Shown: positions 44,600 to 54,352 of the stretch, piece after piece
Numbering within the stretch: the first letter of the stretch is position 1
How the letters are laid out: each line of letters starts with the position of its first letter
Assembly: GCF_003002095.1 (NCBI RefSeq)
Contig: NZ_PVZC01000003.1
Location: forward strand, 372,001-436,000
DNA from: Allonocardiopsis opalescens
GTDB lineage: Bacteria; Actinomycetota; Actinomycetes; Streptosporangiales; Streptosporangiaceae
Direction of reading: 5' to 3'
DNA length: 64,000 nucleotides
The notes under the pieces: generated by a model
Database searches by the model: none
What the model was told of the DNA's origin: nothing
What the model saw: the letters and a program-made list of their open reading frames with translations, nothing else
Translations under genes and position numbers: made by a program

Positions 44600-45394
44600 T
44601 CAGTTCACCGTCGTCGAGAAGGAGTGCGTGGCCAGTCCGGCGCCGCCGCGCCAGGGCTCGAAACCGGCCTGGATGCTGGTCAGGTACCAGCTCCGCTGCA
44701 CGGCGCCGCGGCGTACGGCCTCGTCGGTGAAGGCGCGCAGGTTGAGGTTCGACACCGAGTTCGTCGGCGAGGTGCGGATGAAGCTGATGACGTTCCAGCC
44801 GATGTTGCCCTGCCAGATGTCCCAGCTCGCCCCCGCCACCTGCACGTTCGAGGCGACCCGCTGGCCGATCGGCTGGATGTCGCCCTGGTGGCGCAGCCAG
44901 ATCATCAGCTCGGCGTCGTTCTGAGCCGGGGCGTTGGGGTCGGCGTCGTACCACAGGTCGTAGGCGACGTTGTAGACGCCCGAACTCGGCGCGCTGGTGC
45001 TCCAGCTGCTGGTCACCGTGTTCATCGAACTCACCTGGCGCGGCATCCCGCTGTTGGTGGTGCAGTTGCGGTAGTGGCAGCCCGCGTAGATCGACGGGTA
45101 CCCGGCGGGCGCGCCGCTGGTGGAGTTGTTGTGCTCGGCGACCGTCACGGTGAACGAGGTGCCGTTCACGTCGATGCACTGCCGGGTGCTCGCGCCCCAC
45201 ACGTTGTTCTGCACGATGTAGCGGCCGCCGTCGACCCGGAGCGAGTCGTACTGGCCGCACAGCACCTGGGCCGCCTGGATCGGGTCGGCGGCGGCGGGCT
45301 GCGGGGCGGTGGTGATCAGCGCGAGGACCGCCGCCGCGACCAGCGGGGCGAGGCGGCGCAGGCGCGGTACCGCGGTGGATTGTCTGCTCTTCAT
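44600..45394 (-). CDS. Secreted endo-1,4-beta-glucanase, glycoside hydrolase family 12
   Basis: A 264-residue enzyme. The signal peptide (MKSRQSTAVPRLRRLAPLVA.. to QPAAA) probably ends near residue 35. The mature protein begins QAAQVLCGQYDSL and has Cys pairs in the loops (CGQYDS/RQCID; CHYRNC). The GH12 catalytic residues are visible: nucleophile Glu in AELMIWL and acid/base Glu in AGFEPWRGG. It cleaves cellulose or beta-glucan chains. There is no carbohydrate-binding module. GGAG lies nine bases before the start, and a perfect cellulase operator is 61 bp upstream. Confidence 0.93.
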   Translation of the reverse strand: MKSRQSTAVPRLRRLAPLVAAAVLALITTAPQPAAADPIQAAQVLCGQYDSLRVDGGRYIVQNNVWGASTRQCIDVNGTSFTVTVAEHNNSTSGAPAGYPSIYAGCHYRNCTTNSGMPRQVSSMNTVTSSWSTSAPSSGVYNVAYDLWYDADPNAPAQNDAELMIWLRHQGDIQPIGQRVASNVQVAGASWDIWQGNIGWNVISFIRTSPTNSVSNLNLRAFTDEAVRRGAVQRSWYLTSIQAGFEPWRGGAGLATHSFSTTVN

Positions 45395-45454
45395 GTCGTC
45401 ACTCCAGTGACCAATGGGATCGGATGCGGGATGGAACATGACGGCGCCGGGGAG

Positions 45455-45468
45455 TGGGAGCGCTCCCA
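45455..45468. promoter_or_regulatory. CelR/CebR-type operator TGGGAGCGCTCCCA
   Basis: A perfect 14-bp palindrome identical to the operator described for CelR in Thermobifida fusca cellulase genes and for CebR in Streptomyces. It lies 61 bp upstream of the GH12 start. It implies LacI-family repression relieved by cellobiose or related sugars. No LacI gene is in the window. The remaining DNA to 45908 shows no gene. Confidence 0.85.
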
Positions 45469-45908
45469 GCGATGGGGGTCGCAGGGCTCCCTCCTTCTTC
45501 TTCGGTCTCCTCCGGCCGCTTCGGCGGTACGGGCGGGGCGGCTCGGCGCCCGGCGCCGCACAGGCCGCCGTCGGCGGTGATCCGCGTCACGGACCACGGG
45601 CTTCAGCGTCACTCCGCCGATACCTCTTGTCAACAGCGGGTAACACGGCGCGGCCCACCGGAGCACGCGAGAGGCCCTCGACCGGCCCCGCCGCGGCCGG
45701 GCCGCCCGCCGCCGAAACCGCAGGCCGCCACGGCACCGCCCGTGAAGGCGGCCGCGACACACCCGCCGCGCGGCACCGGCCGCCACGCCCCCAGCCCCGC
45801 CCGGTGACCCCTCTCACCACCCTGGCGTGAGCCGCCGACGACACCCCCGGGTAACCTGAGCCGGTACGTCCGGTACCCGAAGAGGACTGGAACGGCAGAG
45901 GGAACTCC

Positions 45909-46835
45909 GTGGAAGAACTACCCGTGCGTGAGCGCCCGGCTCGGCTCCGGGTGGGCGTCGTCGGCGCGGGCCGAGTCGGCTCCGTGCTGGGCGCCGCGCT
46001 CAGCCGCGCCGGCCATGACGTCACCGCCGCCTCCGGCGTCTCCGACGCCTCCCGCCGGCGCATCGCCGCCCGGCTGCCCGGCGCCCGCGTCGCCGAGCCC
46101 CCGCAGGTCGTCGCCGACTGCGACCTCGTGCTGCTCAGCGTCCCCGACGACGCCCTGCCCGCGCTCGCCGCCGGCCTGGCCGAACTCGCCGACGCCGAAG
46201 GCACCCTCGTCGCCCACACCAGCGGCCGCTACGGCCACACCGTGCTCGACCCGCTGCTGCGCGCCGGCGCCCTCCCGCTCGCCCTGCACCCCGTCATGAC
46301 CTTCACCGGCCGCGACGAAGACCTCAGCAGGCTGGCCAGCTGCAGCTTCGGCGTCACATCGCCCGACCGGCTGCGCCCCATCGCCGAGGCCCTGGTCGTG
46401 GAGATGGGCGGCGAACCCGTCTGGATCCCCGAGGAACGGCGCGGCCTCTACCACGCCGCCCTGGCCGGCGCCGCCAACCACCTGGTCACCCTGGTCGCCG
46501 AATCCGCGCAGCTGCTCGGCGCCGCCGGGGTGGAGCACCCCGGCCGGATGCTCGGCCCGCTGCTCGGCGCCGCCCTCGACAACGGCCTGCGGCTGGGCAC
46601 CGCCGGGCTGAGCGGCCCCGTGGTGCGCGGCGACGCCGGAACCGTCGCCCGGCACCTGGAAGAGCTGGCCGCCGTGTCCGACGAGGCGCTCGCCGCCTAC
46701 CGGTCGCTGGCGCGGCTCACCGCGGTGCGCGCCCTGGACTCCGGCCTGCTCAAACCCGACCAGGCCGAAGCGCTGCTCGCCGTCCTCAACGGACCCGCAC
46801 CCGGCAGGGAGGACCGCCGTGGACAGCCGGAATGA
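45909..46835 (+). CDS. DUF2520/Rossmann-like oxidoreductase, probable pantothenate-pathway enzyme
   Basis: A 308-residue protein from GTG. The N-terminal NAD(P)-binding motif is [16 protein letters not shown]; the DUF2520 C-terminal domain (residues ~150-300) has [17 protein letters not shown]. It overlaps panC by 17 bp. Genes of this family next to panC and panD in actinobacteria are thought to act as, or replace, ketopantoate reductase (PanE/PanG), but I infer this from context and fold only. Confidence 0.82.
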   Translation: MEELPVRERPARLRVGVVGAGRVGSVLGAALSRAGHDVTAASGVSDASRRRIAARLPGARVAEPPQVVADCDLVLLSVPDDALPALAAGLAELADAEGTLVAHTSGRYGHTVLDPLLRAGALPLALHPVMTFTGRDEDLSRLASCSFGVTSPDRLRPIAEALVVEMGGEPVWIPEERRGLYHAALAGAANHLVTLVAESAQLLGAAGVEHPGRMLGPLLGAALDNGLRLGTAGLSGPVVRGDAGTVARHLEELAAVSDEALAAYRSLARLTAVRALDSGLLKPDQAEALLAVLNGPAPGREDRRGQPE

Positions 46836-47703
46836 GCCTCGTACCGGCGGTGTTCCCACGATTGTGGAGACGCGCCGGGAACTCGCCGAGCTGCGCCCGC
46901 ACCTCGGCACCGTCGCCCTCGTGCCCACCATGGGGGCGCTGCACGAGGGGCACCGCTCCCTGTTCCGGCTGGCCGCCGAGCACGCCGACACGGTCGTGGC
47001 CAGCATCTTCGTCAACCCGCTCCAGTTCGGGCCGAACGAGGACTACGAGCGCTACCCCCGCACCTTCGACGCCGACCTGGAGGTCTGCGCCGCCGAGGGG
47101 GTGCGCGCCGTCTTCGCGCCCAGCACCGCCGAGATGTACCCGGCGCCGCAGGTCGTCACGGTGAACCCCGGGCCGATGGGCGGCGTGCTCGAAGGCGAGT
47201 TCCGCCCCGGCTTCTTCGACGGCGTGCTGACCGTGGTCGCCAAGCTGCTCAACATGGTGCGCCCCGACACCGCCGTCTTCGGGGAGAAGGACGCCCAGCA
47301 GCTGGCGCTGGTGCGGCGGATGGTGCGCGACCTGGCGCTGCCCGTGCGGATCGTCGGCGCGCCCACCCTGCGCGACCCCGACGGCCTCGCCGTCTCCAGC
47401 CGCAACGTCTACCTGTCGCCGGCCGAGCGCACCACGGCGCTGGCCCTGTCGGCCGCCCTGTTCGCGGCACGCGACGCCGCCGACGGCGGCGGTCCCGACC
47501 GGCCGCTGGCGGCGGCCCGGACCGTGCTGCGGGAGGCCGAGACCGCCGACCCGCCGCTGCACGTCGACTACCTGACCCTGGTCGACCCGGACACCTTCGC
47601 CGAGATCCCCGGCGGCTCCGCGCACGGCGGCGCCGCGATCCTGGCGGTCGCCGCGCGGGTCGGGGCCACCCGACTCATCGACAACATCCACCTCGTGCTC
47701 TGA
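46819..47703 (+). CDS. panC: Pantothenate synthetase
   Basis: A 294-residue enzyme that joins pantoate and beta-alanine using [16 protein letters not shown] contains the HIGH-like ATP motif; [19 protein letters not shown] and [15 protein letters not shown] are family signatures; SSRNVYLS is the KMSKS-equivalent loop. The GTG start overlaps the preceding gene. It is followed after 28 bp by panD. Confidence 0.96.
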   Translation: MDSRNEPRTGGVPTIVETRRELAELRPHLGTVALVPTMGALHEGHRSLFRLAAEHADTVVASIFVNPLQFGPNEDYERYPRTFDADLEVCAAEGVRAVFAPSTAEMYPAPQVVTVNPGPMGGVLEGEFRPGFFDGVLTVVAKLLNMVRPDTAVFGEKDAQQLALVRRMVRDLALPVRIVGAPTLRDPDGLAVSSRNVYLSPAERTTALALSAALFAARDAADGGGPDRPLAAARTVLREAETADPPLHVDYLTLVDPDTFAEIPGGSAHGGAAILAVAARVGATRLIDNIHLVL

Positions 47704-47731
47704 GCCTCCCCGTCGCACCTAGGAGCCGGCC

Positions 47732-48151
47732 ATGTTCCGCACCATGTTCAAGTCCAAGATCCACCGGGCCACGGTCACCCAGGCCGACCTGCACTACGTC
47801 GGCTCGCTCACCATCGACCAGGACCTGATGGATGCGGCCGACCTGCTCCCCGGCGAGCAGGTGCACATAGTCGACATCGACAACGGCGCCCGGCTGGAGA
47901 CCTACGTCATCGCGGGCCCCCGCGGCACCGGGGTGATCGGCATCAACGGGGCCGCCGCCCGGCTGGTGCAGCCCGGCGACCTCGTCATCATCATCAGCTA
48001 CGCCCAGGTCAGCGACGCCGAGGCCCGCACCCTGCGTCCCAGCGTGGTGCACGTGGACCGCGACAACCGCGTCGTCGCCCTCGACCACGACCCGGCCGCC
48101 GCCACCCCCGACGGCAGCACCGCCCGCGGCGACCTGGTGCACCAGCGATGA
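47732..48151 (+). CDS. panD: Aspartate 1-decarboxylase
   Basis: A 139-residue pyruvoyl enzyme making beta-alanine from aspartate. The self-cleavage site is Gly24-Ser25 in [10 protein letters not shown], which creates the pyruvoyl group. Other conserved parts are [11 protein letters not shown] and the [14 protein letters not shown] loop. AGGAG lies nine bases upstream. The C-terminal ~20 residues are a variable tail. Confidence 0.96.
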   Translation: MFRTMFKSKIHRATVTQADLHYVGSLTIDQDLMDAADLLPGEQVHIVDIDNGARLETYVIAGPRGTGVIGINGAAARLVQPGDLVIIISYAQVSDAEARTLRPSVVHVDRDNRVVALDHDPAAATPDGSTARGDLVHQR

Positions 48152-48215
48152 CCGCCGCCCGCCGCCCGCCGAACGGGCTGGAGCAGAGCCGTCGAGGTAG
48201 ATGCCCCGCCCGCCC

Positions 48216-48320
48216 AGGGGGCCACCCTCCCCTCAATTCTTCCGCCCCCGCCGCCCCCCGCGCCATCCCCGGAGCGGCCCTGTGGACAAATCCGCCGTCC
48301 GCACGCCGCCCTGTGGAAAA
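48216..48320 (+). repeat. Paired-box intergenic element, divergent copy D
   Basis: Between panD and nadB: a hairpin (AGGGG..CCCCT, 48216-48233), ATTCTTCC at 48236-48243, then CTGTGGACAA at 48280 (a perfect DnaA-box complement) and CTGTGGAAAA at 48311. Distances (44 and 31 bp) match copies A-C, though the sequence between differs. Confidence 0.5.
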
Positions 48321-48368
48321 CCCGGGCCGGGCCGGGAGCGCCCGGCGCCACGCCCCGGGCAGCGCCCG

Positions 48369-50945
48369 ATGAGCGCCGCCGCCGCGCTGCCGCGGCTGCG
48401 CGCCGACCGGCCGGGCTGGACCGTGCACACCGACGTGCTGGTCGTCGGCTCCGGCATCGCCGGGCTCGCCACCGCGCTGCGGCTGCGCGAACTCGCCCCC
48501 GGCCTGCGGCTGCTGCTGGTCACCAAGGACGTGCTCGACAACGGCTCCACCCGCTGGGCCCAGGGCGGCATCGCCGCCGCCCTCCACCCGCTGGACACCC
48601 CGCTCGCCCACCTCGCCGACACCCTCGCGGCCGGCTCCCACTTCAACGACCCCGACGCGGTCCGCGCCCTGGTCACCGAGGGGCCCGCCGCCGTCCGCTG
48701 GCTCATCGAGCGCGGCACCGGCTTCGACCGCGACCGCGCCGGCGGCATCGCCCTCACCCGCGAGGGCGGCCACCGCGCCGACCGCATCGCCCACGCCGGC
48801 GGCGACGCCACCGGCGCCGAGATCGAACGCGCCCTCATCGACGCCGTCCGCGCCGACCCCGGCATCGAGGTCATCAAGCACGCCCTCGCCCTCGACGCCC
48901 TCCTCGCCGCCGACGGCTCCGCCGCCGGGATGACCCTGCACGTCATGGGCGAAGGCCGCCCCGACGGGGTCGGCGCCGTCCGCGCCCGCGCCGTGGTCCT
49001 CGCCACCGGCGGCATGGGCCAGATCTACGCCGCCACCACCAACCCCGACGTGTCCACCGGCGACGGCCTCGCCCTCGCCCTGCGCGCCGGCGCCGCGGTC
49101 CGCGACCTGGAGTTCGTCCAGTTCCACCCCACCGTGCTGTGGCTGGGCCCCGACGCACGCGGCCAGCAGCCCCTGGTGTCGGAGGCCGTCCGCGGCGAAG
49201 GCGCCTTCCTCGTCGACGCCCGCGGTCGCCGCTTCATGGCCGGCGCCCACGAACTCGCCGACCTCGCCCCCCGCGACGCGGTCGCCAAGGCCATCAGCCG
49301 CGCCATGCGCGACACCGGCACCGACCACGTGTACCTCGACGCCCGCCACTTCGGCGCCGCCAAGTGGGAGGCGCGCTTCCCCACCATCCTCGCCACCTGC
49401 CGCGCCCACGGCATCGACCCCGTCACCCAGCTCATCCCGGTCACCCCCGCCGCCCACTACGCCTCCGGCGGTGTCCACACCGACCTGCGCGGCCGCACCA
49501 CCGTCCCCGGCCTCTACGCCGTCGGCGAGGTCGCCTGCACCGGCGTGCACGGCGCCAACCGGCTCGCCTCCAACTCGCTGCTGGAAGGCGTCGTCTTCGC
49601 GCACCGCATCGCCGCCGACCTCGCCGCCGGACTCCCCGACGCCGCCGAACCCGCACCCGACCCCCGCACACCCGTGCTCGCCGACCCCGGCACCGTCCCC
49701 GAACTGCGCGCCGCCATGTCCGCCCGCGCCGGCGTGGTCCGCCGCGGCCCCGACCTCCAGGCCGCCCTCGACACCCTCGACGATCTGGCCGCCCGCCCCG
49801 CGCCCGCCCCCGGCCTCGACGCCTGGCAGGCCACCAACCTGCTCCAGGTCGCCCGGATGGTCGCCCTCGCCGCGCTCGCCCGCCCCGCCGGCGCCGGCAC
49901 CCACTGGCGCGAGGACGGCCCCACCGGACCCGTCGAAGCCGCCCGCGCCGAGTTCCGCCTCAGCCCCGACGGCCCCCGCCCCGTCCCCCTGCACGGCGGC
50001 CAGTCCGGCGCCCTGCTGGCCGAACTCGCCGCCGCCGGCATCCCCTGGAGCCGCCCCCACGGCCGCCCCGCCCTCGGCGACCTGGTCGCCGCCGCCCTCG
50101 GCGAGGACCTCGACGGCGGCCCCGAGCGCATCGACGCCACCAGCGCCGCCACCGTCCCCGCCGACCAGCTCGCCACCGCCCACGTGGTGGCCCGCCGCGC
50201 CGGCGTCCTCGCCGGACTGCCCGTGGCCGAGGCCGTCTTCCACCAGGTCGCCCGCGGCGCCGTCCTCACCGAGCGGCACACCGCCGACGGAGAGCGCGTC
50301 AAGGCCGGCCAGGTGCTGATGACCGTGCGCGGCCGCACCCGCGACCTGCTCACCGCCGAGCGCACCGCGCTGAACTTCCTCACCCGCATGTCCGGGGTGG
50401 CCACCCTCACCCGCCGCTGGGCCGACGCCATCGACGGAACCGGCGCCCGGCTGCGCGACTCCCGCAAGACCATCCCCGGGCTGCGCGCCCTGGACAAGTA
50501 CGCGGTCCGGTGCGGCGGCGGCGTCAACCACCGCTACAGCCTCGCCGACGCCGCCCTGATCAAGGACAACCACGTGGTCGCCGCCGGCGGGGTCGCCGAG
50601 GCCGTCCGCGCCGTGCGCGCCGCCCACCCCGGCCTGCCCCTGGAGGTCGAGGTCGACCGGATCGACCAGATCGAACCCGCCCTCGCCGCCGGAGCCGAGG
50701 AGATCCTGCTCGACAACTTCACCGTCCCCCGCCTCGCCGAAGCGGTCGCCCTCGTGGCCGGCCGGGCCCGTCTGGAGGCCAGCGGCGGACTCGACCTCGC
50801 CTCGGCGCGCGACGTCGCCGCGACCGGAGTGGACTACCTTGCTGTCGGTGCGCTGACGCACTCCGCGCCCGCGCTCGATATCGCGTTGGACCTGCTGCCC
50901 GCCGGCCACCCCGGGCCGGACGGCACCGGGAGAGCGGAGACCTGA
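48369..50945 (+). CDS. nadBC: Fused L-aspartate oxidase / nicotinate-nucleotide pyrophosphorylase
   Basis: An 858-residue protein combining two NAD-synthesis steps normally on separate polypeptides. Residues ~15-545 are NadB: FAD-binding VVGSGIAGLATALRL, STRWAQGGIA and HGANRLASNSLLEG. After a short linker, residues ~565-858 are NadC: ERTALNFLTRMSGVAT, RDSRKTIPGLRALDKYAVRC, and LIKDNH. There is no in-frame stop between them. It converts aspartate to iminoaspartate and quinolinate to nicotinate mononucleotide; NadA is not nearby. Start 48369 gives the usual NadB N-terminus. The next gene, coaX, overlaps the stop (TGATG). Confidence 0.93.
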   Translation: MSAAAALPRLRADRPGWTVHTDVLVVGSGIAGLATALRLRELAPGLRLLLVTKDVLDNGSTRWAQGGIAAALHPLDTPLAHLADTLAAGSHFNDPDAVRALVTEGPAAVRWLIERGTGFDRDRAGGIALTREGGHRADRIAHAGGDATGAEIERALIDAVRADPGIEVIKHALALDALLAADGSAAGMTLHVMGEGRPDGVGAVRARAVVLATGGMGQIYAATTNPDVSTGDGLALALRAGAAVRDLEFVQFHPTVLWLGPDARGQQPLVSEAVRGEGAFLVDARGRRFMAGAHELADLAPRDAVAKAISRAMRDTGTDHVYLDARHFGAAKWEARFPTILATCRAHGIDPVTQLIPVTPAAHYASGGVHTDLRGRTTVPGLYAVGEVACTGVHGANRLASNSLLEGVVFAHRIAADLAAGLPDAAEPAPDPRTPVLADPGTVPELRAAMSARAGVVRRGPDLQAALDTLDDLAARPAPAPGLDAWQATNLLQVARMVALAALARPAGAGTHWREDGPTGPVEAARAEFRLSPDGPRPVPLHGGQSGALLAELAAAGIPWSRPHGRPALGDLVAAALGEDLDGGPERIDATSAATVPADQLATAHVVARRAGVLAGLPVAEAVFHQVARGAVLTERHTADGERVKAGQVLMTVRGRTRDLLTAERTALNFLTRMSGVATLTRRWADAIDGTGARLRDSRKTIPGLRALDKYAVRCGGGVNHRYSLADAALIKDNHVVAAGGVAEAVRAVRAAHPGLPLEVEVDRIDQIEPALAAGAEEILLDNFTVPRLAEAVALVAGRARLEASGGLDLASARDVAATGVDYLAVGALTHSAPALDIALDLLPAGHPGPDGTGRAET

Positions 50946-51733
50946 TGCTCCTCACCATCGATGTCGGCAACTCCGACACCGTCTTCGGCGTGTTCGCGGG
51001 CGACGACATCGTGGAGCACTGGCGGGTCGCCACCGACGCCCGCCGCACCGCCGACGAGCTCGCCATCGTGCTGCACGGCCTGCTCGCGCACAGCGCCGTC
51101 ATGCGCGGCTCCGACATCTCCGGCATCGCGCTGTGCGCCACCGTCCCCTCGGTGCTGCACCAGATGCGCGAGATGTTCCGCCGCTACTACGGCGACCTGC
51201 CCGCCGTCATCGTCGAACCCGGCGTCAAGACCGGGGTGCCGGTGCGGATGGACAACCCCAAGGAGGTCGGCAGCGACCGCATCGCCAACGCGCTGGCCGC
51301 CGTCCACCTGTTCGGCGGGCCCTGCGTCGTGGTCGACTTCGGCACCGCCACCACCTTCGACGCCATCAGCGCCAAGGGCGAGTACGTCGGCGGCGCCATC
51401 GCGCCCGGCATCGAGATCTCCGTCGACGCCCTGTCGCGGCGCGGCGCCCAGCTGCACAAGGTCGAGATCGTCCGGCCCCGCCAGGTCATCGCCAAGAACA
51501 CCGTCGAAGCGCTGCGCTCCGGCATCGTCTACGGCTTCGCCGGCCAGGTCGACGGCATCGTCGACCGGATGGCCCGGGCCCTCGCCCACGACACCGCCGA
51601 ACTCACCACCATCGCCACCGGCGGGCTCGCCCCCCTGGTGGTCGACGAGGCCGAGAGCATCGACGTGCACGAGCCCTGGCTCACCCTGATCGGGCTCAAG
51701 CTCATCTTCGAACGCAACACCACCCAGGTGTGA
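50945..51733 (+). CDS. coaX: Type III pantothenate kinase
   Basis: A 262-residue kinase for the first step of CoA synthesis. The ATP-binding DVGNSDTVFGVF, the pantothenate-site GSDRIANALAA and DFGTATTFD are all present. The start overlaps the nadBC stop, making a panCD-nadBC-coaX vitamin block. It needs a monovalent cation and is not feedback-inhibited by CoA (family knowledge). Confidence 0.96.
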   Translation: MLLTIDVGNSDTVFGVFAGDDIVEHWRVATDARRTADELAIVLHGLLAHSAVMRGSDISGIALCATVPSVLHQMREMFRRYYGDLPAVIVEPGVKTGVPVRMDNPKEVGSDRIANALAAVHLFGGPCVVVDFGTATTFDAISAKGEYVGGAIAPGIEISVDALSRRGAQLHKVEIVRPRQVIAKNTVEALRSGIVYGFAGQVDGIVDRMARALAHDTAELTTIATGGLAPLVVDEAESIDVHEPWLTLIGLKLIFERNTTQV

Positions 51734-51774
51734 GCCCCTCCCGCGCCGCAGCCCGTGCGCACGCCGGTGCCCGG

Positions 51775-51780
51775 TAGTCT
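51775..51780 (+). promoter_or_regulatory. -10 hexamer TAGTCT for leaderless lysS
   Basis: TAGTCT ends 6 bases before GTG 51787. This gap and the lack of a ribosome site suggest transcription starting at or near the GTG. Confidence 0.45.
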
Positions 51781-51786
51781 CGGCGT

Positions 51787-53292
51787 GTGAACGCCCAGCC
51801 CGATCCCACCAGCGACAGCTACGACGACCTCCCCGAGCAGATGCGCGTGCGGCGCGAGAAGCTCGACCGCCTGCGCGCCGCCGGCGTCGACCCCTACCCG
51901 GTCGTCTTCCCCCGCACCGACACCCTGGGCGGGATCCGCGCCAAACACCCCGGCCTGGAGCCCGGCGCCGCCACCGGCGAGCGCGTCTCCGTCGCCGGGC
52001 GGGTCATCCTGTCGCGCACCGGCGGCAAGCTGTGCTTCGCCACCGTCCGCGACGGCTCCGGCGAGATCCAGGTGATGCTCTCCCTGGACAGGGTCGGCGA
52101 GGAGCGGCTGGCCGCCTGGAAGGCCGACGTCGACCTCGGCGACCACGTCGGCGTCGAAGGCGAGGTGGTCGCCTCCCGGCGCGGCGAGCTGTCCATCATG
52201 GCCGAGAGCTGGACGCTCACCGCCAAGTGCCTGCGCCCGCTGCCCGACAAGCACAAGGGCCTCACCGACCCCGAGGCCCGGGTCCGGCAGCGCTACGTCG
52301 ACCTCATCGTCAACCCCGAGGCCCGCGACATGCTGCGCTTCCGCAGCACCGTCGTGCGCGCGCTGCGGGAGTCCATGCACCGCCGCGGGTACACCGAGGT
52401 CGAGACCCCGATGCTCCAGCAGGTGCACGGCGGCGCCACCGCGCGCCCCTTCACCACCCACATCAACGCCTACGACCTCGACCTCTACCTGCGCATCGCC
52501 CCGGAGCTGTTCCTCAAGCGGCTCGTGGTGGGCGGGGTGGAGAAGGTCTTCGAGATCAACCGCAACTTCCGCAACGAAGGCGCCGACGCCACCCACAACC
52601 CCGAGTTCACCATGCTGGAGGCCTACGAGGCCTACGGCAGCTACGACACCGTCGGCGTGCTGGTGCGCGAGCTGATCCAGGAGGCCGCCCGGGAGGCGCT
52701 GGGCGGCACGACCGTGGTCCACCGCGGCGAGGAGGTCGACATCGGCGGCGAGTGGCCCTCGGTCACCCTCTACGGCTCGGTGTCGCAGGCGCTGGGCGAG
52801 GAGATCACCCCCGCCACCCCCCGCGAGGACCTCGTCAAGCACGCCGAGGGCCGCGGGCTGGCGGTGAACCCGGCCTGGGGGCCCGGCAAGCTGGTCGAGG
52901 AGCTGTTCGAGGCGCTGGTGGAGCACACCCTCGTCCGCCCCACCTTCGTCCGCGACTTCCCCGTCGAGACCAGCCCGCTCACCCGCGCCCACCGCACCGA
53001 ACCGCAGCTCACCGAGAAGTGGGACCTCATCGGCTTCGGCATGGAGCTGGGCACCGGCTACTCCGAACTGGTCGACCCGGTCGAGCAGCGGCGCCGCCTC
53101 ACCGAGCAGTCGCTGCTGGCGGCCGGCGGCGACGCCGAGGCCATGCAGCTCGACGACGACTTCCTGCGCGCGCTGGAGTACGGCATGCCGCCCTCGGGCG
53201 GCATGGGCATGGGCGTCGACCGGCTGCTGATGGCCTTCACGGGGCGTAACATCCGCGACACCATCCTCTTCCCCTTGGTGAAGCCCGCCTGA
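51787..53292 (+). CDS. lysS: Lysyl-tRNA synthetase, class II
   Basis: A 501-residue class II synthetase. The N-terminal OB fold ([20 protein letters not shown]) binds the anticodon. Motif 2 is [20 protein letters not shown] and motif 3 is [14 protein letters not shown]; SGMxxE-like [10 protein letters not shown] also fits. It charges tRNA-Lys. It starts with GTG 53 bp after coaX, apparently with its own leaderless promoter. Confidence 0.97.
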   Translation: MNAQPDPTSDSYDDLPEQMRVRREKLDRLRAAGVDPYPVVFPRTDTLGGIRAKHPGLEPGAATGERVSVAGRVILSRTGGKLCFATVRDGSGEIQVMLSLDRVGEERLAAWKADVDLGDHVGVEGEVVASRRGELSIMAESWTLTAKCLRPLPDKHKGLTDPEARVRQRYVDLIVNPEARDMLRFRSTVVRALRESMHRRGYTEVETPMLQQVHGGATARPFTTHINAYDLDLYLRIAPELFLKRLVVGGVEKVFEINRNFRNEGADATHNPEFTMLEAYEAYGSYDTVGVLVRELIQEAAREALGGTTVVHRGEEVDIGGEWPSVTLYGSVSQALGEEITPATPREDLVKHAEGRGLAVNPAWGPGKLVEELFEALVEHTLVRPTFVRDFPVETSPLTRAHRTEPQLTEKWDLIGFGMELGTGYSELVDPVEQRRRLTEQSLLAAGGDAEAMQLDDDFLRALEYGMPPSGGMGMGVDRLLMAFTGRNIRDTILFPLVKPA

Positions 53293-53302
53293 GACGCGGT
53301 CC

Positions 53303-53340
53303 CCTCGGCCGCCGGCACCCGCGGGTGCCGGCGGCCGAGG
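53303..53340 (+). terminator. Long perfect hairpin after lysS
   Basis: CCTCGGCCGCCGGCACCC (53303-53320) and its exact complement (53323-53340) form an 18-bp stem 10 bp after the stop. There is no T-run, as is common in high-GC actinomycetes. Confidence 0.8.
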
Positions 53341-53639
53341 CTGTGAACTGGACCGGCGCCGCTGGTGGCCCGTTTTCCGGTCGGGTGACGACGGCGTGTC
53401 CGAATGAATGTGGCCTACGCCACGTTTCAATTCGGTACCGGTGGGTCCGGACGGTGTCTTCGCAGTACAGGGCGGCGGTCGGCCGGGCCGCCGGCCCGGT
53501 CGGCGAAATTATCCGGCGCCGGGCCGCGGGTCACCCCGGGGTCGGTGAAGACGCTGGTCAATGGCCTGTTCCGGCCGCCGGGAGAGAGGTGTTATCACTC
53601 TCTATAGCCACATCGCTACTAATGGTGATCAATTGTGGC

Positions 53640-53668
53640 TTGACGACTCCTGTCCGGCCGCTTAGCGT
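53640..53668 (+). promoter_or_regulatory. Candidate sigma-70-type promoter with overlapping inverted repeat
   Basis: TTGACG-N17-TAGCGT fits the vegetative actinobacterial consensus. GTCCGG-N12-CCGGAC (53652-53675) overlaps the -10 and could be an operator. It lies in a lower-GC segment of the 500-bp gap and points toward the LuxR-type gene. Confidence 0.5.
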
Positions 53669-54121
53669 TCCGGACCGTAGCGAATCTCTAATCCATTTCG
53701 GAGCAGGCCCTACGGCCTGGCCGGCATGCGGTGCGGACACCGATGGGATCGAGCGGCCGGCCAGGCCGACCCGCCCCCGACGGCGGCCGCGCACAGGCCG
53801 CGGCCGGCATGAATTCGCCGCGACGCTCGTGCTCGGCAGGGGATGGGAGAAGGGCCAGATGACATGACCCGTTCCCTGGCGCGCTCGAGAAGCGGCGGTC
53901 CGTCCGTCCCGGACCGCGCGGACACCTCTGCGGAATTCTTCGGGGGCGCGGCTGCCCCGTCTGATCAGGTCGTCTCCAGATACCGCCCCAATCTGGTGAA
54001 TCGCTCGCAACCTGAACCGACCCCGCCGCGTCCGAGTGATGAGTGGGTTTCCCCTGGCAACGCCCCACCCGTGCGGCTGCCCACTGACTTTCCGCGGTCA
54101 TCTCGGAAGAGGAGGGACGGA

Positions 54122-54352
54122 GTGGAACAGGCGACACTCGTACGCCACACCCTGGAGGACCTGACGTTGAACGGGGATGATCTCAAGCTGCTGGCCGAGA
54201 TCGCCAGCGGCGTCACCGCCGACGTCGCCGCGCGGCGGCTTGAGCTCAGTGCCCGTACGCTCCGTCGGCGGCTCCGGGCCATCTGCGATCGGCTGGGCGT
54301 GAACACGCCGATCGAGGCCGTGGTGTGGGCGGCGCGCCGCCAGCTCATCTGA
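54122..54352 (+). CDS. Small LuxR-type helix-turn-helix regulator
   Basis: A 76-residue protein from GTG, chosen for the strong AGGAGG five bases upstream of it. It is nearly only a DNA-binding domain: GDDLKLLAEIASGVTADVAARR, LELSARTLRRRLRAICDRLGVNT. The frame is also open upstream, and ATG 53864 (ribosome site GAGAAGGG) would give a 162-residue protein whose extra N-terminus is Pro/Arg/Ser-rich and disordered. Small orphan regulators of this type are common in actinomycetes near condition-specific genes. Target unknown. Confidence 0.7.
   Translation: MEQATLVRHTLEDLTLNGDDLKLLAEIASGVTADVAARRLELSARTLRRRLRAICDRLGVNTPIEAVVWAARRQLI

Noticed and set aside
53843-54121. N-terminal extension of the LuxR-type gene
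   Set aside because: Disordered Pro/Arg-rich leader; the internal GTG at 54122 has a far better ribosome site. Kept only as an alternative.
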